Below, piece after piece: positions 34,173-46,248 of a stretch of DNA of 64,000 nt; position 1 is the first letter of the stretch, and each line of letters opens with the position of its first letter. Source of the DNA: Bursaphelenchus xylophilus (lineage: Eukaryota; Nematoda; Chromadorea; Rhabditida; Aphelenchoididae); the NCBI GenBank assembly GCA_904066235.2, contig CAJFCV020000005.1, positions 5,389,501-5,453,500 of the forward strand. The letters run 5' to 3'. A model generated the notes under the pieces. It searched no databases. It was not told the DNA's origin and saw only the letters and a program-made list of their open reading frames with translations. The translations under genes and the position numbers were made by a program.

Positions 34173-35856
34173 ATGTCTTCGAATGTGGCCGGAAAGAAGC
34201 ATGGCTCAGACTCGGATCGACCTTCTCTCCTCAACTTCTCCGGCATCAACTTCAGCGACGCTTCTCCGTTGCTGTTGGTTGCTGCAGTTGCGGCTGCTCA
34301 ACAGCAACATCAACGACAACTCCAAATAAAACAACAGGAACAACAGCAGTTGAATGAAGAAGAAAAGGCCGACAGGACCAGGACCAGCACTCCCTCCTCA
34401 GTGCAGTCACTCATCTGGCAACGAAGTCCACCTTCTCTCAAGGAAAGCAATACACTGATTAGTCCGCAACCTCACATGCATAAGGTCAGGAAGTTGAAAT
34501 TGTACTCGGTCGATGAAAAGATTGATATCATCGATTATGCCAAAGTGATCGGGAATCGAGCTGCTGGCAGAGAATTTAATGTCGCTGAAAGCTCGATCAG
34601 AGAATGGAGGAAAAATGAAGAAAGGTTACGGTAAGTATAAGAAATTTTAAATATTTGAAACTATTGCAAATAACTATTTCATTATTTCAGATCACAATCA
34701 GAGAGGTCAGCGAATGGAGCTCAGCGAGTTGAATTACTGTATCCTCATGTGATCAGTTCTTTAGATGCTAAACTGGTAAGTCATGTTGTCATAATATAAA
34801 CTTCGTAAAAATTTGTTGACTAATTAGAAAGTAGTAGTATAGATGGACTGCTCGTTCTTTTTTCTTTGTTTTTATTATGCGGCACACCTGTGTTTCCGAG
34901 AGTGAGAAGGCCCTGGGGCATGAATAGTTCCCCGGTCCTCTTCCCCTGATCCGAAAAGGTTTGAGGGCCATTAATAGCGCCCCCCCCCCCTTCCCGACGA
35001 TCGGTCTCGATCCCAACGAGGGTGCCTGGCCGTGGCTGTCCTTAAAATGATAGAGTGTAATGTTTTAATGGCTTGCGCGCTGCGTGGATAGAGAATGTTT
35101 CCCTTTCGGTTGCTATCGCCGCCTCGATCAATTCCCAGCACTCTCGGATCTCCCCCGCTTTGTCTTACTTTAAACGAATTGTGACCAGATCGATGCCTCT
35201 TTCTGCGCGATTTAATTAGAATCGGCCATAAATCCAAATAAAAGGTCGCAAATCACAACAAAAGAACAGAGAGTGCCGAGTCGGATAATAGATTGCAAAC
35301 TAAGATGTCAATTCTCTTACTTCAGGTTGAATTCATCGACAAAAGCGCTGATTTGGATTGGTATTCTATCAGAGACAAAGCCCGCGAGCTGTGGCCAAGC
35401 ATCGCGAAGAATGCTGAAGCCGATGATGTGGATAAGGAGATCAACATCACCATGGGATGGGTGACTCGATTCATGGATCGAAACAAGGACAGGGTCCCTC
35501 GAATCGCACCTCCGGTCATCGCAACAGCCAACGCTGCGAACGGTCATAACGCTTCCATCAGCATGGTCAGAAAATCATCTCCATTCACAGTAGAAGGGTC
35601 TTCACAACCAGAGAAACCAGTCTCCAGTTCAGCCCCTTCTGGCCAGACTAGTCCAGCCTCTTCAAGCAGTCCCAGTCCAGCACTAACAAACCCAACATCA
35701 AGGCGGAAGTGTGCTCAACCACGTCGAGCAACTGATGCGACCTTAGTTTTGACCCCTGAGAAAGAGAAGGCTGGACCAGAAGAACCGCTAGCCAAACGTC
35801 CAAAAAAAGACGAAAATGAACACAATGGAGTCCAGGATCCGATCCAAGTCTGTTAA
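34173..35856 (+). CDS. CENP-B/Brinker-type helix-turn-helix DNA-binding protein
   Basis: Three exons (34173-34630, 34691-34775, 35326-35856) give 357 aa. Residues 40-70 are Gln/Ala-rich. Residues about 107-152 form a Brinker/CENP-B N-terminal helix-turn-helix (YSVDEKIDIIDYAKVIGNRA then GREFNVAESSIREWRK). Residues about 178-235 resemble the second, CENP-B-type helix-turn-helix (FIDKSADLDWYSIRDKA ending GWVTRFMDRN). The tail is Ser/Pro-rich with a basic KRPKKDE near the end, a likely nuclear signal. Such proteins often descend from pogo transposases, but no DDE domain is present, so this is a host regulator. A TTTTTTGTAG acceptor sits 5 nt before the ATG. Intron 2 contains a 12-C run. Confidence 0.85.
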
Positions 35857-36398
35857 AGTCTAGTCCGACATTAAACATCCCTAGATTCTTTCCTTGTTTT
35901 ACCTTCTTACTTGCCTTAACTCTTCAGGAATTATTTTTTACTGCTCACCAAGTTTGTCTCCTTCTTTGAGACACGATCTTTCCTCTTCGAAGTGCCTTGT
36001 CTACCCGAACTCCGGTAATAAAACTCTCTATCCTTTTTAGAAAGTAATCCGTCTTTACTTTATTCTTTTAGTTGTTCTAGGTGCAACCGTCAATCGATTA
36101 AAGATCCCCGTGATAATCGACATGCTTTCAAGTCCCCTCCCCCAACAGAAACGGTCTAGATTTTTTCATTAGAATGTACTCGTTCATCTTGCCATATATC
36201 GTTACTCTTGTCTCATCTCGTCTAATCTTATTTCGTAACCCTCAACTTTCGGGTAATTTAAATAAAAATTCTAACTCATGTTCGAAATAGACTTTATATT
36301 CTGTACACTTCGCTAACTTAGTATAAGAATACACGTTGATATTTGAGAGGTTGCAAGGCGATATTAAAAAATATTTTTGACTCTAATACAATATAAAC
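35857..36398. other. Intergenic between convergent genes
   Basis: It holds the 3' ends of the plus-strand gene ending at 35856 and the minus-strand gene ending at 36399. AATAAA-like signals occur near 36018 and 36261. No other feature is seen. Confidence 0.5.
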
Positions 36399-37218
36399 TT
36401 AAAGGCGGTCGATGGCCTTTTCGATCTCTTTGGGGTCGGCTGCATCTCCCCATTCTTTCTCCAGATGAGCGAATACCATCTCTCCATCCTTTATCAAGTA
36501 CACACCGCCCAGCAAGCGACCTTCTCCTTCCAAATTCCCCTTCACATGTCGAGTTTTGTATACATTTACGTATGTTCCCACTCGAAGAAAACCCATCCAA
36601 ATCGGTAACCAACGTTGATTGGGACCATAAAAGTGTTTCTAGAAAAAAACGAAATGACAAACAAATTAGGTACCTGAAAATCAATGATAATATAACCTTA
36701 CATCCTGATCGAAATAAACGGGTCCCTTGAGATAAGGCTGGAACTCCTCGACACCTTTGACCTCATGAACAACGCCGATCAGTTGAACACCTTTCTTATC
36801 CAATTTGTCCTTCAGGTTACTCAGTTGTTGCGCTTCGTTACGGCACAATTTACACCCGGGTCTTCGGATCACCGCCAGCAAAGTTGGACCCTTCTCAAAG
36901 AGCTCTGAGGCCTGCAAAAAAGATTGTTATTGCATTATAACAGTGAAGAATTCTAAATTTAGATGAACAATCCATTATTAACCCCTCAAACATAAAATTT
37001 ACAAATAAATTATATTATACTAGGCATTAAAAACTTACTTTTATGGGTTCGGCAGTCAAAATATCCGTTCCCTTCTGGACTAATCGCAGATTTCCCTCGG
37101 CCAGGTATTTCACAGTGGGCACAACATGTCCCAAAGTGTATTTTGTTGGAAGATTTGCGTAAAACACGGCACCAAATGCTGCGGCGACCGCTCCTGTACC
37201 AATAAATCCTAGCATCAT
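36399..37218 (-). CDS. PRXL2/FAM213-type thioredoxin-fold redox protein
   Basis: Three exons (37039-37218, 36702-36911, 36399-36638) give 209 aa, the usual size for PRXL2A. Residues 1-20 are hydrophobic and may anchor or target the protein. The thioredoxin-like core has the family redox motif RRPGCKLCRNEA (a CxxC pair), then VYFDQDKHFYGPNQRW and GNLEGEGRLLGGVYLI near the C-terminus, all characteristic of PRXL2. Vertebrate members are antioxidant proteins. The start could be the first ATG (37218) or the next codon's ATG (37215). Confidence 0.88.
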
Positions 37219-37406
37219 TCAGCAAAGACTTTGACCTTCGATTGAAACAAAACTAATTCACACGAAACACTCTTTCCTTTTGATTGTAAACAAGTTTTTT
37301 GTTTTTTATTTGTAACGAAATGCCACTATTAATTCCGTGGCAATTCGCCCAAACTGTTACGCAATTGGATTATTTTGATGATTTTGAGCGAGGGCTTATG
37401 CCAACG

Positions 37407-38105
37407 CACGGCATTCTGTACTTTTGGGACACAACCGGTCTCCGCGACTTTTTCAATTTTTTTCGAAGTGCGCTTGCTTTTTATCTCCATATCTCGCTAG
37501 CCGTTGGCGCTAGAAGGCTGAAATTTGGTATGGCAGTAGAGTAAAAAGCTGGCTTTCAGAAAATATAAATATTGTAAGGAACCCCGCAGGATAAACTTCC
37601 CGATGACAATCGGAAAAATTTCATTTCTAAAACTTCTGCAACCCAGAAGTGCAGGTTGCATGATCGTATTGACAAATTTCTTCTGGTTTGTAGATGCCCT
37701 AAGGGCCGAATTATCCTTAAATTACCAAAAAAAGCACTGTGATTGTAATCATAACTCAGCCCGAAGCGTAACGAATAGGATGAAATTTGGCCATCTTGTA
37801 GAGAATCGAATTTGAAACACATCGGCAAAAAGAAATTTGTCAATACGATCATGCAACCTGCACTTCTGGGTTGCAGAAGTTTTAGAAATGAAATTTTTTC
37901 GATTGTCATCGGGAAGTTTATCCTGCGGGGTTCCTTACAATATTTATATTTTCTGAAAGCCAGCTTTTTACTCTACTGCCATACCAAATTTCAGCCTTCT
38001 AGCGCCAACGGCTAGCGAGATATGGAGATAAAAAGCAAGCGCACTTCGAAAAAAATTGAAAAAGTCGCGGAGACCGGTTGTGTCCCAAAAGTACAGAATG
38101 CCGTG
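37407..38105. mobile_element. 699-bp hairpin element with 5-bp target duplication
   Basis: The arms of about 275 bp (37407-37682 and 37828-38105) are almost perfect reverse complements around a 145-bp centre. The ends read CACGGCATTCTGTACTTTTG inward. CAACG flanks the element directly on both sides (37402-37406, 38106-38110). No protein is encoded. It lies between the PRXL2 promoter and the end of the FERM-PTP gene. Confidence 0.88.
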
Positions 38106-38189
38106 CAACGGAATTCAAAAATGTTTCCAAGAAAACATTCAACTATTTATGCGCTCAACAATCAAATATTTACAATATGCAAATAACTC

Positions 38190-41100
38190 CTAAATCAGCC
38201 GAGATTGCTCCAAATAATTGGTCAAAATGGAATATGCAAATCGATATTGGTTCACATTCTTCACCAAATACATTCGTTGTTGTCGAAGAGCCTTTAACGT
38301 ATTAGGAACGTCAACAGTCTAAACAAAGAGAAACAATTTTATATAGCTCTTCCCATACATACCAAATTATGCTCGGTACATTGGATTAAGCTCTCGACAA
38401 GCAAATAAACACCCGATTCCGAAGCTCCATCTGTACAGTGGACCACAGTGGGAGGCTCGAGATTCTGTTCTGGCGGTTGGGAGACTTCAGAAACCACCGA
38501 ATTATCCGATATCTGGGAAGAGTTGTGGGAAGCCCGTTTCGAGGTGGGCGGAGTGTGGGTGGACAAGGTGGCTAGCCGCAGTTTCCGTCGCCAGCCTCCG
38601 CCATCTGCCGACTGGGATCGTTTTCTGTTCGTGACATCAGTGAGGTTTGTCTGAAACAATGAAGTTTATTTTTGGAAAGGTACCTAGAATAATTTAGATT
38701 TATCTTATTGTTAAAGCTATATAACTTTGCGTATGTCTTACCCTACTCGACCTCCTGTCCCCTTGTTTCCCTTGAAGTATAGAGAAGACTCCAGAGTCTG
38801 TTTCGGCCGCTCTTTCGTTCTCAATCTGCCGTTTCAGACTGCTTACGGCATCGATGAAAGCGAGGAATGAGGATTCTGAAGACGGAACCCCATCTACAGC
38901 AAAGTCGGCACAATAAAGATGATAGATGGTCCGCCGCTCACCTGTCCTCATACATTTCAACGAGAACACTGAGGTTGTTTGGAATGTAGTGGTGGTGGAA
39001 CTGACCATCTTCACAAAATAATCATTCAAAGCCATCTTCTCCTTAGCCTTCGTGGGCCAATACGGAGGGATCGAGTCAGTCTTGGCCACTTGATTCGGAT
39101 TCACCAACATTACGATGAGTCTGGCTCCAGACTCCCAGATCATCTGCCAGAAATCATTGGTGGTTGATTTCATAGGAGCCTGGCAAACAATGTATCTGGC
39201 TGTGTAATCGCCGATGGGAAGATGAACATTAGAGGCGTTGATATAGCCATCAGTGTTGTGTTTTGTGGGTGTTAACATCACCCTTGTATCTTCATATGGG
39301 AACACATTTCCTGGTCGGTTTCTCGGTTGGTTTTCTGGATGTTGACTGGTTGAAACTCCTGCACTTAATCTTTTCCAAGGAATCGCCGCAAACTCTGCAT
39401 CTATGCCCTGAGGGGTTTCCAATTTATCGCGGAGAGATCGGAGCTGAAACGGTCTTAGTTATTGTCCTCGAACTTACCGTGTCATCATTAGAGCTATCAA
39501 CTAAATGTATGTTTTGAGTGGCCAAAGATCCAGTCCTGGCCACTCCATTCAGAAGAACGTGTCTCATTTTGGATTCAGAGGACGGCGGAGAGGGACTTCT
39601 GAAGCTCCGATCCTGAAATTAAAACAGTTGTCAATGCCACTTCAAAAGACATGAAATTATATTTATTATATATATCACACTGGGCGTCACAATCGGAGCG
39701 ACGGAATCAAAGGAATGGTGACACGAATCAATCGGGAGAGCGGCATTCAGGGAACACAATAGAAGGGGAAGGAAGTATCATGTCATATCTATCACGTCTA
39801 TGTATTATCAAAACTTTGGAATTTCAGAAGTTGAGAAAAAATAAAGAAGACATCAACTAGAAAATCTCATAAAAGTGTCCATCTAAATTTGAAGGTGTTC
39901 AGCAATATCATCGAAACAACATGAGATTGATCTCTCTATGATATAATGAGTACTTGAAAGGAATAAAATAGACCTTTCCCCTCCGGCGTTTTTCATAATT
40001 CTATGTAAATCTCTCTCTCTGCAAGTACAATACAAGCAAGCCCGGATTAGTGCGGGGAACTGCTCATGATCGCGCTTCGTCACTTACCATGTTGACACTC
40101 GCTTCGGGCTCCGAGCCCTCACTTTCTTCTCCATTCAACTGTCGGACGTATGAATCAGCCGAGGACGAAGACGCAATAGAACTTTGAGGCAAACTACTCG
40201 GGTTGTAGAACATGTGAGGAGAGTGGACTGGTTTCTGACAGACGGCCTGAGTGTAAGTTGGAGGTTCCAAAGCAGTACCAGACTGATCTAAAACCGGGAT
40301 GGGATAGGTAATGGGTTGGCCGGGAGGACGTGTTCCGGAGATAACATGGCCTTGGGAGAAACGGGGAGTGCCTGGAGGACCTCTAATTCTGCGCCCGGAA
40401 GAAGATCCACTGGATGTTGAAGAGGCATGGGGAGGCTCGGACACCACGTTCATGACTGGGGCCCGAGATCCATTTTGTTGTTGTCTGATGGCTGCCAATT
40501 GGTTGGCAACTGCACTCGAGATAAGATCTGGGCTCGACATCCACTTCAAGGCCAGATCCGGGGTACTTAACGTATGCCCTGGAGCAGTGAACTATAAATA
40601 TAAAATCAGAAAAACGCTTTATTTCTTACTTTTTCATCCGAAAAATTGTTCGATCTCTGATTATTGGTCTGAAACCCTCGGGCGTTGGACTGTGCCCTTC
40701 TCATTAAATGGGAATTACCGTAGTTCCTGAGATTATTTGTCCCCATGGTGTGGATTTCCGGACTAGATCCCATAGTCTAAAGCCAGGATGATTATTCAGT
40801 ACCCTCCCTACCTTTTGTTGGATTTGTTGTTGATTCACCATCTCTTTCAGAATATGCCTTTCAGCTAATCGGGAGTCAAATTGCGGAGTATTCAGATTCT
40901 CTTTATCCGCCCTCGAACTGGATGGCCGATACACATTCGATTGCTTGTTATATTGCCCTTGAGTCACAAACAGAGAGCTCTGATGTGTAAGAGATGGGGT
41001 CGATACCAGCGTTGGAAGATGCTGGGTGGAAGCTGAGGTGGCGGCTCTATTTCTATTCACATTCATAACACCTGAATTGACATGATGTTGGAATGATTGA

Positions 41101-42461
41101 ACAGGATGAAGTCCCGAGGTCTGATTTCGACTGATAAAGGGGGTAAATCGATTGATGGAACTTGAAGATGATGGTTGGGATGGGCAATAAGAAGAGGTCT
41201 GGGATACTGTAAGGTCCAGACTGTGCGCATTGCTGGGGGTCAGGTCCGATGTGTTGATCCGAGGCGCTGGTTGACTTCCGAATGTTCTGATAGCCCCTTG
41301 GAGATTATTAATACTCATGGGAACAGCTTTGTGTTGTATGGCATCAGTCAAAGCATATTGCCATTGCCAAGTAAGGACTTGGACAACATATCTGGCCACT
41401 TCTTGATCCTCCTAAAGCCAGATAATTTAAAGAAAGGACGACTTACCATCGTGAATTGGGCATTGGTTGCATCAACTTTGCACTTTACATGCAGAGTCCT
41501 CTTTACATTGCAGATATCTTTGATGTCTTGCCATCTATATTTTAGGTTATTTGAATGGCATCTCTTCACAATCAGCCCGTCAGGAGAATATCCCACTTGA
41601 ACTTCCGTACTCTCGTCATCCTTGGCCGTAAAGAATTCCTCTCCGTAACCCTCGCATTGCTGGGCATCAACGATATAAAGAAAGGCCGCATATGAAGGCT
41701 GCATTCCGTTCAACCTCTCATACACTGTTAATATCCTGACTAAGAACTCATCAACCAATTGAGAATTACGGAAAAAATGCTGAAAAAGTACTCTTTACAC
41801 GTAAAATTACGTAATTTGGCAAAAAAATTGCGCAAAATGATGACTTAAGTACCTGAGGTAACAGAGGAAGAGACCTGAGGAATTCCATCGTGTGACTATC
41901 ACCGTTGTAATCGCCATATTCCACTTGCATCGAATAGGCAGCAAGATTTATGTATTTGTCCACATCCATCACAAATTTACCATGGATAACATCGAGTTTG
42001 AGGAGGTTATAATAAAGAGATCTGTGAGAAAAAGGTTAATTTTAATCTTTAAGCAATTGCTTATAAGTTTCACTGATTTACCTGGCAGTAGGGTCGCTCA
42101 AAGCGAAGACATTGGGGGTGTGAAACAGAATGGCCAGCTGGACTTGTCTCGGCTTACAGGCCCATTTCTCCAACTGTTTTCTAAGGGATTTGTCCATCTC
42201 GACCCATCTCATCATCCGTCGGTCCGGATCATTGCATTTCATTTGGTATCTGAGGGCAAAGAACTTAACCTGCGTCAAATCAATCTTCTCCATCAGATAT
42301 TCCATGCATTGTTGGGCTGTGGAATCGGAGGTCAGAGTACACTGTACTAGAAGGACATCTCCCACAAATATGGAGAGGACATAGATGTCCTGACTGAGGT
42401 CGTAGCGGCCGCTCTTCTTGCCTAGCCGAAGCTTGAGCGGCATCTTGATCATGCTACTCAT
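38190..42461 (-). CDS. FERM-domain protein tyrosine phosphatase of the PTPN14/PTPN21/Pez class, probable pseudophosphatase
   Basis: Ten exons (42082-42461, 41853-42021, 41447-41779, 40812-41411, 40630-40776, 40088-40591, 39478-39612, 38742-39443, 38363-38650, 38190-38318) give 1128 aa with consistent phases. Residues 1 to about 320 are a FERM domain; the start MPLKLRLGKKSGRY and the EEFFTAKDD strand match PTPN14/21. A long Ser/Gln-rich linker follows. The last ~370 residues form a PTP domain, with a normal C-terminal helix (KALRQQRMYLVKNVNQYRFAY). The catalytic loop reads HCTDGASESG, so cysteine is kept but the invariant arginine is Glu. The WPD loop is FAV. An insertion of about 100 low-complexity residues precedes the catalytic loop. 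Pez-type proteins act at cell junctions and in Hippo/YAP control. An ATG at 42443 is an equally good start. Confidence 0.9.
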
Positions 42462-43454
42462 CTCGTCGAGCTTCTCTTTCTCCGATGGGAGAAAAAAAAG
42501 CGAAACCCCTTCAAATATTTGCAATTTAAAATGGAATTCGCCCACAAAAACACGTTTAAAGTTGATGATTAGCACGCGTGAAATGTTTAAATCACTCTCG
42601 AATATCGATACATTTAATATCACACATTCCGAGAGTTGGGAAATAAGTACAACGACCACAGTTTTAAAAATTTTATAAATGATAAGCTACTCGGCAATGA
42701 AGAACCGTGAAATCGAGGCAAGGATGACAATTCCCATGGTACTGTAACAGAATGAATAATGAGATCATAGGCAGAGGAATGTTTTACCCGAATGTTTTCC
42801 CTCCGAATTTGACAAAATTCTTGACAAGAAAGGCAGAGAAAAGACGAGAATGTGAGTCATTTGAGAAATAATGTGTTGATATTCGTTGAGAGAAGCGAGA
42901 GCGAGGCAGCCGGAGCGGAGTCGCGGAATACATCGACAAAAAGGATCAGATTCACGTGGAATGATACTCGGGATAAAAGCAAACATCCACTTCTGTTCGC
43001 CGGAAATACGACGATTAAGATCTAGAATGCGACAAACATTCGAGGAATGACAGGAATTTGCATAAAACGGCGCCATAAAAGGGCCGTGATGGGATTAAAA
43101 CAACAAGGTCGAGGCCATCAGGTGCAATATAAATAAGGTCCTTTTCCAATGACGTCATCAAAACAAATGGTAAGTTCCCATCCAGACTTCATATTCCTTC
43201 CCTTCCGAAAAGAACCCAAAAAAAAGTTGTGAATTGATTGCGGTTTTGTGTAAAGGGCGAGATAGCGCGTCCTTGACGTTGCATTGGAATCGCCAGCAGA
43301 CTGGGAAAAAACGACCGTTACGAACTTAAATCTTCAGTATCTTATCAGTGTTCAGAATTTTGTGTAAATTCCACAACACCGTTTTCAGAAATGATGTTTC
43401 CTTAGGACACATTACCTGCTGATACGACAAGATAAGACAGCACTTTGTTTACGA
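42462..43454. promoter_or_regulatory. Upstream region of the FERM-PTP gene
   Basis: About 1 kb between divergent transcription units. It contains the 5' untranslated region of the minus-strand gene. No exon is convincing in it. Confidence 0.4.
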
Positions 43455-43733
43455 ATGTCAGATGACCGCCAGGAATCAGTGCACGTTGAGGTGAGTTTAA
43501 ATATGAGACCGAATCGATCAAACAAGTTGCGCGAGAGTCGTGTTAATAGAGAGAGGGGTTTGAAACAAACTCTCCGAGATCTCGCAGCTACAGCCAGGGC
43601 CTTCAAGCATCTTCAACAAGGTTTATCCATCGATGAAAAAGGTCAGTCAACATTTCGAAACAAATAAAATAAACAACTCTAATTTTATTTTTAAGGTGAG
43701 ACGTCAAGAAAAGAAAAGGATAACGTCAGATGA
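43455..43733 (+). CDS. Possible small basic protein
   Basis: An ATG at 43455 opens a frame of 62 codons rich in Arg, Lys and Leu (SNKLRESRVNRERGLKQTLR, then AATARAFKHLQQGL). Read through, it stops at 43667. A GTCAGT donor at 43641 and a TTTTTAAG acceptor at 43696 would instead extend it in frame to 43733. A further internal donor-like GTGAGT occurs at 43491. No family is recognised. It may be a 5' fragment of a longer gene, or chance. Confidence 0.35.
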
Positions 43734-44100
43734 AGGGAAAGGCCCTGAGTCAGGTCGAGAGGTGAGATGGGAGAGAAGAACCGGCCAAACAATGCCGTAA
43801 AAGGTAAAAATAAATATAAAAAGGATACCTCCAAACGAGATGGAAGGGTTTCTCTCACCCGAATTCCTCTCGCGAGCCCCCCGACTTCTTTGCAAGGTAT
43901 TTCTCTCCGCGACAAAAAAATTCCTTATTTCTTTCTCTCCAACAGAGACAAAACATTGTTGGTGGGAGCTGATAAGAGATCGGAATGCACGGGAAAGGAG
44001 AAGGAAACGACCCTTATCAGGTCAGCATGTCGTCCAAGAAAGCGATTGCGCGGAGGAGACGGCAGAGAGACAGATTCCACATTCCAACAATTTCTTCATT

Positions 44101-46217
44101 TTATTTCCTGTCCATTAGCTGACCGGCAACATCCGTCTCAATCCCGCTGAGTACCCGATTGAGTCTTAAGGTCATCTGAAAGTTATGTCATTAAAAATGT
44201 TCTTATTACTTTATATTATACCTTGTACTTTATCTGATCGGGATTCTTGCATTCCGCGGAATCCTAGGAAATGACCACCTCGGAATACTTTAGAATTTAC
44301 GATCACCCCACACCCAATAAACTTATCTTTAAATTCTTGTGACTCACCTCGATTCTGTTTACGTGGTTTACTTCATGGGCCTCGCGGACGAAAGAAGTCA
44401 CCTTCTGACTTAACCTCGAGCTATTACATCGTCCAACTCTCCCTATTCGATGTAAATAATCTACAAGATGTTTGGGAAAATTGTAATTGATGACATGACT
44501 GAGGCCGCGCATATCCAGACCTCTAAACTTATATAATTTTCGTTGATAAAAATGAATTTTTTACTTAAGATTCTAAAGATCACAAACGTACCGGCTAGCC
44601 AAATCCGTGGCGACAAAGAATTTGAATGCGGGGATCTTCTCCATGACATTCTCTTCCCCCGAGGTCAATTTCAAATTCTCAAACCCATTTTTCAAAAGTT
44701 CCCCTGATACCCATTTCACTGTATCATTGTTCTAAATTCAAATAATTCATACTTCCAATGTCGTCTTACCTTGCAAAAGATCAAACTCTTCGCATTTTCG
44801 GGCTCTTTTCGCAGTAATTCCACCAATTTTTTTATTTTGTCCATTTCTCTGACCCGAATAAATGTTTGAGTAATATTTGGCGGGATTCTGTGGAGATTTG
44901 GACTCAGAAGATACCGAATTCTAGGGGCATCAACAATACCCTCGGCGAGATCTTGGAGATCGTCTGGACACGTTGCCGAAGTAAATATTAATCTAGCTCC
45001 TTCTGAAATATTACACTTGTTGGTACACGTTGATCAAACATTACCTTTTTTATTGGGATTCATATGGGAATATTTTATCGGCACCCGATGCAGGAATTCT
45101 GTGATCTCGGAAACAAAACTCTCATCCAGAAGATTGTCGGCCTCATCCATGACCACATAGGGTATCTGGACATCTTCATCAAGCCCTTTTAATGTTCTCA
45201 CCGCACCTCCAGGGGTAGCGATTAAGATATCAAAGTCATTCGGATCGCGGATAAACTCTTCTTTTTTTGATGCCTTTATTTTGAGGCCAAGCTCCGAATT
45301 CAATTCATTTAATTTTTCTAAGGTCTGATCTCTCAATAGAAGAGATGGAACAATAATAATGGCTAAAAAATAAAAATATAGCAATAAACGCTGCTTACCT
45401 TTCTCTTTAATCCCGTTTTCCTTGGATTGCATGATCCTGGAAATCAATATTAGGGCATACGCATAAGTTTTCCCCGATCCGGTTTCCCCGGCGAGGAACA
45501 AGTGATCCGACAAAGGAAATTCACGGAGAAATTCGTACTAAAAAGGTCAACCTGCAGAAAAAAAACTTACTTGAACTTTAGTGGGAGCTTTGAATAGTCT
45601 CACGAGAGGACGAAATACTTTCGGGTGGATCAACGATATAAACCTTGACCAAGTTCGGTCGCCATAACTAATTAATGAAGAATTAAACTATAAATAATTT
45701 TCAACTTCGTATCATCTTACTTTTTCAGTCCGATACACCTTGAACCAATCATTGTTATGCTTACAGTTAGCCCAATGTTGACTAAACAAAGGGATTGTAT
45801 CCCTTCCTCGATGATATCTCATCCCTTCGTAATGGTTAAACTCTGGCTTTGAACATTCTAGGACTACTTTCCGCCCAAAAAAATCTCCACCTTGCATACG
45901 ATAAAACTCGGAACGACTCTTCTCCTTGTCCATTTTAGATTGGAATTTTTTAGAAATAGGTGTACTTATGTCTGCGATATGATCCTTATCCTTAAAACCT
46001 AGAAAACTAGCCGTATCTTCAATAATTTTCCCGTTTTTTTTGTTTCTGTCCACAGATTTCATTCTCTCAACATGAGGAATCCGCTTTACCAAGAGTCCGA
46101 ACTAAATAATAGAAAAAAATTGCAGAGTTTACTTACCCTATCCGCGTTTCGAGGATTAAATTGAGCATAATGGCGTGAAAAAATAGAAATCTTACAGCAA
46201 GTAACTCTTTTGTACAT
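44101..46217 (-). CDS. DDX28-like mitochondrial DEAD-box RNA helicase
   Basis: Ten exons (46137-46217, 45721-46101, 45571-45687, 45399-45537, 45045-45362, 44770-45002, 44592-44731, 44348-44522, 44222-44263, 44101-44175) give 566 aa in frame. The N-terminus ([20 protein letters not shown]) is basic and free of acids, like a mitochondrial presequence. Helicase motifs appear in order: APTKVQ (Q motif), [11 protein letters not shown] (Walker A), VPSLLLRDQ (Ia), TPGG (Ib), [19 protein letters not shown] (V) and HRIGRVGR (VI). The best family match is DDX28, which in mammals acts in mitochondrial large ribosomal subunit assembly. This assignment rests on motif context and the presequence, so another mitochondrial DEAD-box member is possible. 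Confidence 0.85.
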
Positions 46218-46248
46218 ATTAACCAGCAAATGACAATAAAGGATGCTA

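Noticed and set aside
42382..42461. Start of the FERM-PTP at the top of the longer open frame (42659)
   Set aside because: That frame opens with TTG, not ATG, and the extra residues have no match. PTPN14/21 proteins begin with a short MPxxLKL-like start, found at 42443.
43767..44150. 127-codon plus-strand frame with splice-like sites near 43895 and 43945
   Set aside because: It overlaps the 3' exon of the minus-strand helicase, which is far better supported, and has no recognisable domain. A short spliced gene here is not fully excluded.
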